Below are positions 51,240 through 59,678 of a stretch of 64,000 bases of DNA, one piece after another; positions within the stretch are counted from its first letter, which is position 1; the number at the start of each line of letters is the position of its first letter. The translations under genes were made by a program, and so were the position numbers. The notes under the pieces were generated by a model. The model was not told where the DNA came from, made no database searches, and was given only the letters and a program-made list of their open reading frames with translations. The stretch is from positions 1-64,000 of the forward strand of contig JAETSI010000001.1 in NCBI GenBank assembly GCA_021769725.1, given 5' to 3'. Origin of the DNA: Oscillospiraceae bacterium. GTDB taxonomy: Bacteria; Bacillota; Clostridia; Oscillospirales; Ruminococcaceae.

Positions 51240-51758
51240 ATTAGCAAACAGGAACTGCAGGTCAACGAAGAAATAAGAGATAAGGAAATTCTCGTAATCG
51301 ACGATGACGGAAAGAAACTCGGAGTTTTATCTGCAAAAGAGGCACAGCAGATTGCCTTTGAAAAAGATCTTGATCTCGTGAAAATTGCTCCGCAGGCAAC
51401 ACCGCCTGTGTGCCGAATCATGGATTACGGCAAGTATTGCTTTGAACAAGCTAAACGTGAAAAGGAAGCAAGAAAGAATCAGAAGGTAGTTTCAATCAAG
51501 GAAATCAGAATGTTCTCTACAATTGATACTCATGACTATGAAACAAAGGTTAATCAGGCTGTAAAGTTTCTCCAGGGCGGAGATAAACTTAAAGTTTCTG
51601 TAAGATTCCGTAAGAGAGCTATTGCTCACCCACAGTTGGGAGAAGAGCTGCTCAATCGTTTCAAGGAGGCAGTTTCGGCAGTCGGCACTGTTGATAAGCC
51701 AGCAAAAATGGAAGGACGCAGCATTGTTATGTTCGTTTCACCCAAAGCTGGTAAGTAA
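51240..51758 (+). CDS. infC: Translation initiation factor IF-3, apparent ATT start codon
   Basis: IF-3 controls start-codon selection on the 30S subunit. The protein has both IF-3 domains (LQVNEEIRDKEILVIDDDGK; KEIRMFSTIDTHDYETKVNQ) and about 172 residues. The Shine-Dalgarno GGAGGT ends at 51231. An in-frame TTG at 51234 is only 2 nt away, too close, while the ATT at 51240 has 8-nt spacing. An ATT start is the known autoregulatory feature of infC in other bacteria: IF-3 discriminates against its own start. I therefore annotate ATT; this is inference from spacing and family knowledge. Confidence 0.95.
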   Translation: MSKQELQVNEEIRDKEILVIDDDGKKLGVLSAKEAQQIAFEKDLDLVKIAPQATPPVCRIMDYGKYCFEQAKREKEARKNQKVVSIKEIRMFSTIDTHDYETKVNQAVKFLQGGDKLKVSVRFRKRAIAHPQLGEELLNRFKEAVSAVGTVDKPAKMEGRSIVMFVSPKAGK

Positions 51759-51770
51759 GGAGGATTTATA

Positions 51771-51974
51771 ATGGCAAAGGTCAAGGTTAAAACTCACTCA
51801 GGCGCTAAGAAGCGTTTTAAGATTACAGGAAACGGTAAGGTTAAGTATCAGCACACTAATAAGAGACACAGACTTACTCAGAAGGATACAAAGCGCAAGA
51901 GAATCGCTCGTAATGCAGGTGTTTGCGATACAACAAATGCACCTACAATCAAGAAGCTCGTTCCTTATATGTAA
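51771..51974 (+). CDS. rpmI: 50S ribosomal protein L35
   Basis: The 67-residue basic protein has the L35 pattern ([20 protein letters not shown], then [12 protein letters not shown]). It starts 12 nt after infC behind AAGGAGG, in the canonical infC-rpmI-rplT order. A small GATCAG/CTGATC hairpin follows before rplT. Confidence 0.98.
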   Translation: MAKVKVKTHSGAKKRFKITGNGKVKYQHTNKRHRLTQKDTKRKRIARNAGVCDTTNAPTIKKLVPYM

Positions 51975-52029
51975 TCTGGATCAGAATGGCTGATCGTTTT
52001 CGTAATTTTAATTTTGGAGGTATAAGATT

Positions 52030-52383
52030 ATGGCACGTATTAAAGGTGCAATGATGACTCGTAAGAGAAGAAATAAAACTTTAAAGCTTGCTAAGGGCTA
52101 TTTCGGCGCCAAGAGCAAACATTTCAAGATGGCTAAGCAGGCTGTGATGAAGTCCGGCAACTATGCTTACATCGGCAGAAAGCAGAAGAAGAGACAGTTC
52201 AGACAGCTCTGGATCACAAGAATCTCAGCTGCAGCAAAGCTTAACGGCATGAACTACTCAACATTCATGAACGGCTGCAAGAAGGCTGGTATCACTCTTA
52301 ACAGAAAGATGCTCTCCGAGATCGCTATCAATGATGCAGCAGGCTTTACAGCTATTGCTGACAAGGCTAAGGCAGCTCTTTAA
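52030..52383 (+). CDS. rplT: 50S ribosomal protein L20
   Basis: The 117-residue basic protein shows the L20 signature ([38 protein letters not shown]). Besides its structural role it is the likely repressor of this operon through the leader at 51070-51206. The ATG follows TGGAGG. A terminator ends the operon. Confidence 0.98.
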   Translation: MARIKGAMMTRKRRNKTLKLAKGYFGAKSKHFKMAKQAVMKSGNYAYIGRKQKKRQFRQLWITRISAAAKLNGMNYSTFMNGCKKAGITLNRKMLSEIAINDAAGFTAIADKAKAAL

Positions 52384-52392
52384 TTCGACTAT

Positions 52393-52424
52393 AAACACGC
52401 TCTTTTAAATAAACGAGCGTGTTT
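52393..52424 (+). terminator. Terminator of infC-rpmI-rplT
   Basis: Perfect 10-bp stem AAACACGCTC (52393-52402) / GAGCGTGTTT (52415-52424), the right arm ending in TTTTG. Confidence 0.8.
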
Positions 52425-52443
52425 TGTTGTAATGTACGTCATG

Positions 52444-52473
52444 TTTTCCTGTGGACAGTTTTTCACAGGAAAA
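52444..52473. promoter_or_regulatory. Perfect 10-bp inverted repeat upstream of the SpoU-family gene
   Basis: TTTTCCTGTG (52444-52453) and CACAGGAAAA (52464-52473) flank GACAGTTTTT. It lies between the rplT terminator and the methyltransferase start, with no T tract after it, so an operator or mRNA structure is more likely than a terminator. I find no clear promoter for the downstream operon here. Confidence 0.45.
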
Positions 52474-52508
52474 TTTGTACCTTACGTATTCCGGAGGTGT
52501 CCCTACTA

Positions 52509-53291
52509 TTGGAAAATATAATCACATCTAAAGATAATTCAATTATAAAGCTGTATCAGAAGCTCTCGTCCTCGAAAAAGGACAGGCTGCAATACGGCTT
52601 ATTCGTGTTGGAGGGACTTAGAATCGTTCAGGATGCTCTCAGAGAAAAATCCGGGCTGTCGCATCTTATCTTCACAGCCAACGCCTATGAAAAATATTCG
52701 GATATGCTGTTTCAGGCTGATTTGAGAAATACAAGGGTCGTTGTTATTTCAAATGAGCTTGGAAAAAAGATAGCTTCAACGGATAACACCCAGGGGATTT
52801 TCGCCATATGCCGGATGATTACGGACAAAAAGCCGTCATTCCGTGAAAACGGACGATATATCGTTCTGCACTGTATTCAGGATCCGGGAAATCTGGGTAT
52901 GATAATAAGAACAGCAGACGCACTTGGGATTGACGGCATAATTCTCTGCGGATGCTGCGATCTCTACAGCCCGAAAGTGGTACGCTCAACTATGGGTTCG
53001 GTTTTCAGAGCTGATATATTCATTGAAAACGACGAAAACAGTCTTTTTGAACTTCTTGAGAAAAACGGAATATCCTCATCAGCTGCCGTGATAGACAGTG
53101 ATGCGCAGCTTCTGACGAAATGTTCATTTGAGGGTGCTCATGCAGTATTTATAGGAAATGAGGGAAACGGTCTGCCGTCTGAGGTATCAAAGCGATGCAG
53201 CAGGCGTATAATTATTCCGATGAATGGTAATATCAACTCACTTAATGCTGCTATGGCGGCAGGAATCATAATGTGGGAACTCAGAAAATAA
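52509..53291 (+). CDS. SpoU/TrmH family RNA 2'-O-methyltransferase
   Basis: The 260-residue protein combines an N-terminal substrate-binding domain (LSSSKKDRLQYGLFVLEGLR) with a C-terminal SPOUT knot: motif 1 YIVLHCIQDPGNLGMIIRTA, motif 2 AVFIGNEGNGLPSEV, motif 3 IIIPMNGNINSLNAAMAAGI. It methylates a ribose in rRNA or tRNA; the exact site is not predictable (RlmB-like proteins are closest). I chose the TTG at 52509, with GGAGGT 10 nt upstream; an in-frame ATG at 52419 would overlap the terminator and add unrelated sequence. First gene of an eight-gene run to smc. Confidence 0.9.
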   Translation: MENIITSKDNSIIKLYQKLSSSKKDRLQYGLFVLEGLRIVQDALREKSGLSHLIFTANAYEKYSDMLFQADLRNTRVVVISNELGKKIASTDNTQGIFAICRMITDKKPSFRENGRYIVLHCIQDPGNLGMIIRTADALGIDGIILCGCCDLYSPKVVRSTMGSVFRADIFIENDENSLFELLEKNGISSSAAVIDSDAQLLTKCSFEGAHAVFIGNEGNGLPSEVSKRCSRRIIIPMNGNINSLNAAMAAGIIMWELRK

Positions 53292-53304
53292 GAGGTGAAT
53301 ATGT

Positions 53305-54582
53305 GTGGATGATACAAAATATTGGATATGGCTTACAATGGTTTTCGGTGTGGGAAACCGCAGAATATGGGATATTGTAAATATATACGGTGATGCTGAA
53401 GATACTTATTCCGCACTTGTTTCAGGAAGCAGCAATATTTCTTTATCTCAAGCGGAAAGGCGAAATATAAAGAACGTCTCCCTTGAACAGGCACAAAAAT
53501 ATATCGAGCAGTGCGCCGGAAAGGGAATCAGCATCATCGGTTACGGAAGTCGTGAATATCCTCCGCAGCTGCGTAATATTTTTAATCCGCCTGCAATACT
53601 TCATTATAAAGGAAATATCGCTTGTCTCACAGGTACAAGAACTATAACTGCCGTGGGAACGAGGACGCCATCCGCTTATGGTGCAGATTCAGCTTATAAG
53701 ATCTGCCGTCAGCTTGCCGGAGACAGCTTTGTGATAGTCAGTGGGTTTGCAGTTGGAACGGATATTGCAGCTCACATGGCGGCTGCGGACAGCAGATGTT
53801 CCACAGCTTGTATTCTGGGGTGCGGAATTGATGTGGATTATCCGAAGCCGAATATCAGATTTCGTGAGAAGATCCTTGCAAACGGCGGCGTCTTTGTCTC
53901 GGAGTATCCTCCGGGAACACCACCTTATTCTCAAAACTTTCCGAAAAGAAACAGGATAATGGCGGCGTTGGGAAGACTGACTATCGTATTTGAAGCCTCT
54001 TTGAAAAGCGGTTCGCTGATAACTGCAAATATGGCAGCCGACTGCGGAAGAGATGTTTTCGTTCTTCCTCCGGCGGATATATTCGGTAATTCATATTCCG
54101 GAAATATCGCACTTCTTCGTGACGGTGCACAGGCACTTTATGGTACGGGTGAAATAATAGAATGTTTCAGTATCGGCGGAACACTTGATGCAGAAATACG
54201 GGCTGACCGTTATTCCGGCATGGGAGTATTAAAGAAGTCTTATGCAGACAATGATTATGAGGATTCTTCAATAGATGATATAAAAACGTCAGGAAAATCC
54301 GTCAGAAAAAGACGTCAGCTACAAAAACAGGATCAGGAAGAGAAAAGTGATGCATCAGTGTCAGAAGATGAAACAGAATTCGCTGAACCTGCTGAACTTC
54401 CGGAACTTACGAATGTACAACAGAGGATATGTTCGGCTCTTTCTGGAGAAAAGGTTCATATTGAAGTTCTTGCGCAGATTCTTGAAACTGAACCTGCTGA
54501 ATTCATGACGGAGCTGACCGAACTGGAGATCCTTGGAATTGTGCGTCAGCTTCCCGGTAAAACGTTTGAATTGTGTATTTAA
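53305..54582 (+). CDS. dprA: DNA processing protein DprA
   Basis: DprA protects incoming single-stranded DNA and loads RecA during transformation. The 425-residue protein has an N-terminal SAM-like helical part, the Rossmann-fold core (TAVGTRTPSAYGADSAYKIC; FVIVSGFAVGTDIAAHMAA; LGCGIDVDYPKPN; FPKRNRIMAALGRLTIVFEA) and a C-terminal winged-helix domain (about residues 365-425), after an acidic, low-complexity linker (KQDQEEKSDASVSEDETEF). The GTG at 53305 follows AGAGGTG, 13 nt after the methyltransferase gene. Confidence 0.96.
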   Translation: MDDTKYWIWLTMVFGVGNRRIWDIVNIYGDAEDTYSALVSGSSNISLSQAERRNIKNVSLEQAQKYIEQCAGKGISIIGYGSREYPPQLRNIFNPPAILHYKGNIACLTGTRTITAVGTRTPSAYGADSAYKICRQLAGDSFVIVSGFAVGTDIAAHMAAADSRCSTACILGCGIDVDYPKPNIRFREKILANGGVFVSEYPPGTPPYSQNFPKRNRIMAALGRLTIVFEASLKSGSLITANMAADCGRDVFVLPPADIFGNSYSGNIALLRDGAQALYGTGEIIECFSIGGTLDAEIRADRYSGMGVLKKSYADNDYEDSSIDDIKTSGKSVRKRRQLQKQDQEEKSDASVSEDETEFAEPAELPELTNVQQRICSALSGEKVHIEVLAQILETEPAEFMTELTELEILGIVRQLPGKTFELCI

Positions 54583-54596
54583 GGGGTTAAGTATAA

Positions 54597-56678
54597 ATGT
54601 CAGATCTGGTAATAGTAGAGTCGCCTGCAAAGGCAAAAACAATAAAGAAGTACCTTGGTCCTGGGTATGAAGTCATTGCGTCTATGGGGCATATACGTGA
54701 TCTTCCAAAATCCAAAATGGGCGTTGACAAGGAAAATGATTTCAAACCTCAATATACTGATATGAAAGGCAAAGAGGATGTTATCAAGGAACTTAAAAAA
54801 TGTGCGAAAAAGTGCGATAAAATATATCTTGCAACCGACCCTGACCGTGAAGGGGAGGCTATTTCATGGCATATAGCACAGATGCTCAAGCTTGATATGA
54901 ATGACAATAATCGTGTTGCTTTCAACGAGATCACCAAAACCGGAGTTCAGCGTGGAATGAGTAATCCACATAAGATAGATGTTGATCTTGTGAATGCTCA
55001 GCAGGCAAGGCGTATTTTGGACAGACTTGTGGGATATGAACTCAGTCCGTTTCTCTGGAAAAAGGTAAAAAGGGGTCTTTCCGCCGGAAGAGTACAGTCG
55101 GTTGCCGTAAAGCTTATAGTTGACAGGGAAAATGAAATAAGAAAATTTGTGCCGAAAGAATACTGGTCAATTGATGTAAAACTTACTGCTCCATCCTCCA
55201 AAAAGGTATTTGAAGCTTCTCTTGTTGCCGTTGACGGCAAAAAACTGGAGATTCCGGGGCAAGCCGAGGCGGATGCTCTCCTTGAAAGGCTTTCGGGAGC
55301 TGTATATAAGGTCGCCTCTGTTAAGAAGAGAGTGACCAAAAAGCAGCCTGCGCCGCCTTTTATTACTTCCACTTTGCAGCAGGATGCTTCACGCCGCCTT
55401 GGTTTTACGGCAAAGCGTACAATGAAAGCGGCTCAGGAGCTTTATGAAGGCGTAGATGTTGAAGGCGTAGGCGCTGTTGGTCTTATAACCTACATGAGAA
55501 CGGACAGTCTGCGTGTTTCTGACGAGGCAAAAAATGCTGCCGCCGAGTATATCGGAACGATATACGGAAAGGAATATCTGCCGCCCGAGCCGAGAAATTA
55601 TAAATCGAAAAACAATGCTCAGGATGCGCATGAGGCAATACGTCCCTCAACGCCTGAGCTTACTCCGGAAAGGGTAAAATCCAGTCTTACATCGGATCAG
55701 TTCAGACTTTACAAGCTTATCTGGGAAAGATTTATTGCAAGCCAGATGGCAAATGCTCTTCTGGATACGGTTTCCGTTGATATTGAAGCAAACGGCTGTA
55801 CGTTCAGAGCTTCCGGATATTCCGTGAAATTTGACGGTTTTATGGTACTTTATTCCGAACCTGCAGGAGATGGGGAAAACGGAAAAAAGATGCTTCCGGA
55901 GCTTAAAGCGGATGATGTGGTCAAATTGAAATCCATTGCAGGAAATCAGCATTTTACTCAGCCTCCTCCACGGTATACCGAAGCTTCTCTTATCAAAGCT
56001 CTGGAGGAAAACGGTATTGGACGTCCAAGTACCTATGCTCCTACGATCACTACCATTACAACAAGACAGTATGTTGAACATGAGGGTAAAGCGCTCAAGC
56101 CGACTAATCTTGGAGAAGCTATCACACAGCTTATGACGGAGCACTTTACAAAGATAGTAGACGCTAAATTTACTGCTCAGATGGAGAGCGATCTTGACGA
56201 GGTTGAACACGGCAGCAAAAATTGGGTAAGCGCTCTTCACGAGTTTTACGATGAATTTGAAGTAACATTAAAAAACGCAGAAACAGCTATGGACGGCAAG
56301 CGTATAAAAGTTCCTGACGAGGTCACTGATGTCGTATGCGAGCTTTGCGGAAGAAATATGGTCATTAAATACAGCAAATACGGAAAATTTCTTGCCTGCC
56401 CCGGTTTTCCGGAGTGCAAGAACGCTAAGCAGATCGTAACGGAGACAGATGGGAACTGTCCGAGATGCGGAAAGAAAATACTGCTGAAAAAATCAAAGAA
56501 GGGCAGGAGTTTCTATGGCTGTGAGGGCTATCCTGACTGCAATTTCATGACATGGAATGTTCCTACCAAGGAAATTTGTCCGCAGTGCGGAAAGACGCTG
56601 TTCAACAAGGGCGGCAAATCGGGACGTCTTATATGCGAGAACGAGGGCTGCGGATATGAAAGAGAGCTGGCTAAATGA
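54597..56678 (+). CDS. topA: DNA topoisomerase I
   Basis: TopA relaxes negative supercoils. The 693-residue type-IA enzyme has the Toprim domain (LVIVESPAKAKTIKKYLG; ATDPDREGEAISWHIA), the active-site tyrosine at about 299 (LITYMRTDSLRVS), and three C-terminal zinc ribbons (CELCGRNMVIKYSKYGKF, CPRCGKKILLKKSKKG, CPQCGKTLFNKGGKSG), each closed by a second cysteine pair. It starts 14 nt after dprA, the usual neighbour in Firmicutes, behind AAGGGG. Confidence 0.98.
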   Translation: MSDLVIVESPAKAKTIKKYLGPGYEVIASMGHIRDLPKSKMGVDKENDFKPQYTDMKGKEDVIKELKKCAKKCDKIYLATDPDREGEAISWHIAQMLKLDMNDNNRVAFNEITKTGVQRGMSNPHKIDVDLVNAQQARRILDRLVGYELSPFLWKKVKRGLSAGRVQSVAVKLIVDRENEIRKFVPKEYWSIDVKLTAPSSKKVFEASLVAVDGKKLEIPGQAEADALLERLSGAVYKVASVKKRVTKKQPAPPFITSTLQQDASRRLGFTAKRTMKAAQELYEGVDVEGVGAVGLITYMRTDSLRVSDEAKNAAAEYIGTIYGKEYLPPEPRNYKSKNNAQDAHEAIRPSTPELTPERVKSSLTSDQFRLYKLIWERFIASQMANALLDTVSVDIEANGCTFRASGYSVKFDGFMVLYSEPAGDGENGKKMLPELKADDVVKLKSIAGNQHFTQPPPRYTEASLIKALEENGIGRPSTYAPTITTITTRQYVEHEGKALKPTNLGEAITQLMTEHFTKIVDAKFTAQMESDLDEVEHGSKNWVSALHEFYDEFEVTLKNAETAMDGKRIKVPDEVTDVVCELCGRNMVIKYSKYGKFLACPGFPECKNAKQIVTETDGNCPRCGKKILLKKSKKGRSFYGCEGYPDCNFMTWNVPTKEICPQCGKTLFNKGGKSGRLICENEGCGYERELAK

Positions 56679-58003
56679 CAGATATCGTAAATGTTATCGG
56701 TGCAGGACTGGCAGGCTGTGAAGCGGCATGGCAGCTGGCGCAGGCAGGTATAAATGTGAGGCTTTACGAGATGAAGCCGGAGAAGTATTCTCCTGCCCAT
56801 AAATACAGCGGTTTTGCGGAGCTTGTCTGCTCAAATTCGCTTAAAGCTTCAAGGATAGAATCGGCGGCAGGATTATTGAAATACGAAATGGAGATGCTTG
56901 GTTCGCTGACAGTTCCATGTGCAAAGGAAAATTCGGTTGAGGCAGGAGGCGCTCTTGCCGTTGACCGGGAAAAATTTTCTGACAGCGTGACGGAAAAGAT
57001 CAGAAATCACCCTTGTATAGAAGTTATCGGAACAGAAGTGACAGAGCTTCCTGATGGAATATGCATTATTGCCACAGGGCCGCTGACTTCCGGAGCAATG
57101 GCAGATGTAATAAAGAATCTGTGCGGCGAGGGACTGAGCTTTTACGACGCTGCTGCGCCTATCGTTAGCTATGAGAGTCTTGATAAGGAATGTGTTTTCT
57201 TTGCTTCACGGTACGACAGAGGGGATGCGGATTATATCAACTGTCCCATGGATAAAGAAGAGTATCTGTCATTTTATGAGGCGCTTATAGGAGCGGAAAG
57301 AGTTCAGCTAAAGGATTTTGAAACGCATCCATTCAGTGTTTACGAAGGATGTATGCCTATTGAAGAGCTTGCACGCCGTGGCGTTGATACCATGCGTTTC
57401 GGACCGATGAAGCCGGTGGGAATTACCGATGCCAGAACCGGACGGCGGCCGTATGCGGTGGTTCAGCTCCGCAGGGAAAACCGTGAGGGAACGCTGTTTA
57501 ATCTGGTGGGATTCCAGACAAATCTGAAATTTGGGGAGCAGAAACGTGTTTTTTCAATGATTCCCGGTCTGGAAAACGCTGAATTCATGCGTTACGGCGT
57601 TATGCACCGGAACACGTTTATAAACAGTCCGCAGCTTCTGAACAGTGATTTTTCCATGAGGAGCAGACAGGACATTTACTTTGCGGGTCAGATCACCGGA
57701 GTGGAAGGATATATGGAATCGGCAGCAAGCGGTATTATAGCAGGTATTGCCGCAGCCAGAAAAATAAAGGGACTTGAACCGCTGAAACTTCCTGCTGATA
57801 CCATGACGGGAGCGCTGAGCGCATATATCAGCGACCCGTACAACAGCGGAAAATTCCAGCCTATGGGGGCAAATATGGGAATTCTTCCGGATATCGGCGT
57901 AAGAATAAAGGACAAAAAGGAAAAGTACGGATTATACGCAAGCCGTGCGGTCGAATCACTGAAAAAGGAAATGGAGAGAGCGGGATATGAAAGTAATCGT
58001 TGA
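56675..58003 (+). CDS. trmFO: Methylenetetrahydrofolate-tRNA-(uracil-5-)-methyltransferase
   Basis: TrmFO makes ribothymidine-54 in tRNA using methylenetetrahydrofolate and FAD. The 442-residue protein opens with the dinucleotide-binding motif VNVIGAGLAGCEAAWQLA and the family segment VRLYEMKPEKYSPAHK, followed by LVCSNSLKA. Also characteristic are YEGCMPIEELARRG, RFGPMKPVGI and the C-terminal FAD motif YFAGQITGVEGYMESAASG. The ATG overlaps the topA stop by 4 nt (ATGA), giving translational coupling. Confidence 0.97.
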   Translation: MTDIVNVIGAGLAGCEAAWQLAQAGINVRLYEMKPEKYSPAHKYSGFAELVCSNSLKASRIESAAGLLKYEMEMLGSLTVPCAKENSVEAGGALAVDREKFSDSVTEKIRNHPCIEVIGTEVTELPDGICIIATGPLTSGAMADVIKNLCGEGLSFYDAAAPIVSYESLDKECVFFASRYDRGDADYINCPMDKEEYLSFYEALIGAERVQLKDFETHPFSVYEGCMPIEELARRGVDTMRFGPMKPVGITDARTGRRPYAVVQLRRENREGTLFNLVGFQTNLKFGEQKRVFSMIPGLENAEFMRYGVMHRNTFINSPQLLNSDFSMRSRQDIYFAGQITGVEGYMESAASGIIAGIAAARKIKGLEPLKLPADTMTGALSAYISDPYNSGKFQPMGANMGILPDIGVRIKDKKEKYGLYASRAVESLKKEMERAGYESNR

Positions 58004-58982
58004 CGCTTTCGGAGGAGACAATGCTCCTCTTGAGGTTATAAAGGGATGTGCAGAAGCTGCTTCGGATCTGGGCGTAAATATCATTCTTACCGGAAATGAG
58101 AAGGTAATCAAAAAGTGCGCTTCCGATAATGGAATAAGCCTTTCCGGAATGGAGATTGTTCACACCGAAGAAATTTTTGATATACATGACGAACCGAACG
58201 AGATCATTAAATCAAAGAAGAATACATCCCTGGGATTGGGACTACAGCTTCTTGCCGAAGGAGAGGGCGACGCCTATGTTTGTGCAGGAAGTACCGGAGC
58301 TCTTGTAATGGGTGCGACATTTATTGTAAAGCGTATCAGGGGAATAAAACGTATCGCCCCGTCGCCCGTTCTTCCGGCTGATAAGGGGAGTTTCGTTCTT
58401 CTGGATGCCGGAGCAAATACGGAATGCCGTCCGGAAATGCTCGTGCAGTTTGCAGTTATGGGCAGTGCCTATGCAGAAAAGGTAATGGGCATTAAAAAGC
58501 CAAAGGTAGCGCTTCTCAATATAGGAGCAGAAGAGACCAAGGGGCGTGATCTTGAAATAGAGGCGAACAGGCTGCTCAGTGAGTCGGGACTGAATTTTGT
58601 CGGAAATATTGAGGCAAGAGATATGCCGAAAGGTGAAGTGCAAGTTGTTGTTACCGATGGTTTTACGGGAAACGTGGCTCTCAAGCTTTATGAAGGAATG
58701 GGGTCGTTTTTTAGTCATAAGCTCAAGTGGATATTCTCCGGCATCGGCAAGGCAGGAGCACTTTTCTCACTTGGAAAGATCAATGCACTTCGCCGTCAGA
58801 TGGACTATAAACAGGTAGGAGGTTCAGCTCTGCTGGGCGTTAAAAAGCCTGTTATAAAGGCACATGGAAGTTCAGATGCAACGGCTTTTTTCAATGCCGT
58901 AAGACAGGCGAAAAAGTGTGTTGAAGCAAATGTGACCGGAGAAATTGAGAAATATGTTGCAGGAGTCTCCGGAAAGGAATGA
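57987..58982 (+). CDS. plsX: Phosphate acyltransferase PlsX
   Basis: PlsX converts acyl-ACP to acyl-phosphate for phospholipid synthesis. The 331-residue protein starts MKVIVDAFGGDNAPLEVIKG, the family N-terminus, and contains YVCAGSTGALVMGATFIV, VLLDAGANTECRPEML and VTDGFTGNVALKLYEGMG. It overlaps trmFO by 17 nt, behind GAGCGGG. In many Firmicutes acpP lies between plsX and rnc; here it does not. Confidence 0.97.
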   Translation: MKVIVDAFGGDNAPLEVIKGCAEAASDLGVNIILTGNEKVIKKCASDNGISLSGMEIVHTEEIFDIHDEPNEIIKSKKNTSLGLGLQLLAEGEGDAYVCAGSTGALVMGATFIVKRIRGIKRIAPSPVLPADKGSFVLLDAGANTECRPEMLVQFAVMGSAYAEKVMGIKKPKVALLNIGAEETKGRDLEIEANRLLSESGLNFVGNIEARDMPKGEVQVVVTDGFTGNVALKLYEGMGSFFSHKLKWIFSGIGKAGALFSLGKINALRRQMDYKQVGGSALLGVKKPVIKAHGSSDATAFFNAVRQAKKCVEANVTGEIEKYVAGVSGKE

Positions 58983-58988
58983 TAAAAA

Positions 58989-59678
58989 TTGGATAATATC
59001 AGAAAATTTGAAGAAATAATAGGATATACTTTTAAGAAAAAGCAGCTTATCCGGCAGGCGCTTTCTCATTCCTCATATTCAAACGAGAGAAAGCATCCCG
59101 ACGGAAGCAACGAGCGTCTGGAATTTCTTGGCGACAGCGTTCTTTCCGTCGTGGTCTCAGATTTTTTATACAAAAATCTTAATGTTGCAGAGGGACAGCT
59201 TACAAAAATAAGGGCTTCCCTTGTCTGTGAAAAATCTCTTCATGTTTTTGCAAAAAAGATACATCTCGGCGACTTTCTGCTTTTGGGCAAGGGCGAGGAA
59301 AATACCGGCGGACGCCAGCGGCCGTCTATACTTGCGGATGCATTTGAGGCAGTTATTGCCGCAATATATCTTGACGGAGGAATGCAGGCTGCGGCAAAGC
59401 ACATACTCCGCTTCATGCCCGAGGATATCATCCATGCTGCTCATCCTGTTTTCAGCGATTTCAAGACAGTTCTCCAGGAGGTCGTACAGAAAAATCCAGA
59501 AGAAAAAGTGGAATATGTTCTGATAGGCGAAGAGGGGCCGGATCATAACAAGCGTTTTGTGGTTGAAGTCTGCCTTAATTCTCAGGTGATCGGCAAGGGC
59601 AGCGGCAGAAGCAAAAAGGAAGCCGAGCAGTTTGCTGCCAAGGAAGCGCTGGAGCTTATGGGATATGAAGCACAGTAA
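58989..59678 (+). CDS. rnc: Ribonuclease III
   Basis: RNase III cleaves double-stranded RNA in rRNA and mRNA processing. The 229-residue protein has the catalytic signature NERLEFLGDSVLSVVVSDFL, the second acidic site (LADAFEAVIAAIYLDGG), and a C-terminal double-stranded RNA-binding domain (about 155-225, ending GSGRSKKEAEQFAAKEAL). The start is a TTG at 58989, 6 nt after plsX, with AAAGGA at proper distance. The last 14 nt overlap the radical SAM gene. Confidence 0.97.
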   Translation: MDNIRKFEEIIGYTFKKKQLIRQALSHSSYSNERKHPDGSNERLEFLGDSVLSVVVSDFLYKNLNVAEGQLTKIRASLVCEKSLHVFAKKIHLGDFLLLGKGEENTGGRQRPSILADAFEAVIAAIYLDGGMQAAAKHILRFMPEDIIHAAHPVFSDFKTVLQEVVQKNPEEKVEYVLIGEEGPDHNKRFVVEVCLNSQVIGKGSGRSKKEAEQFAAKEALELMGYEAQ

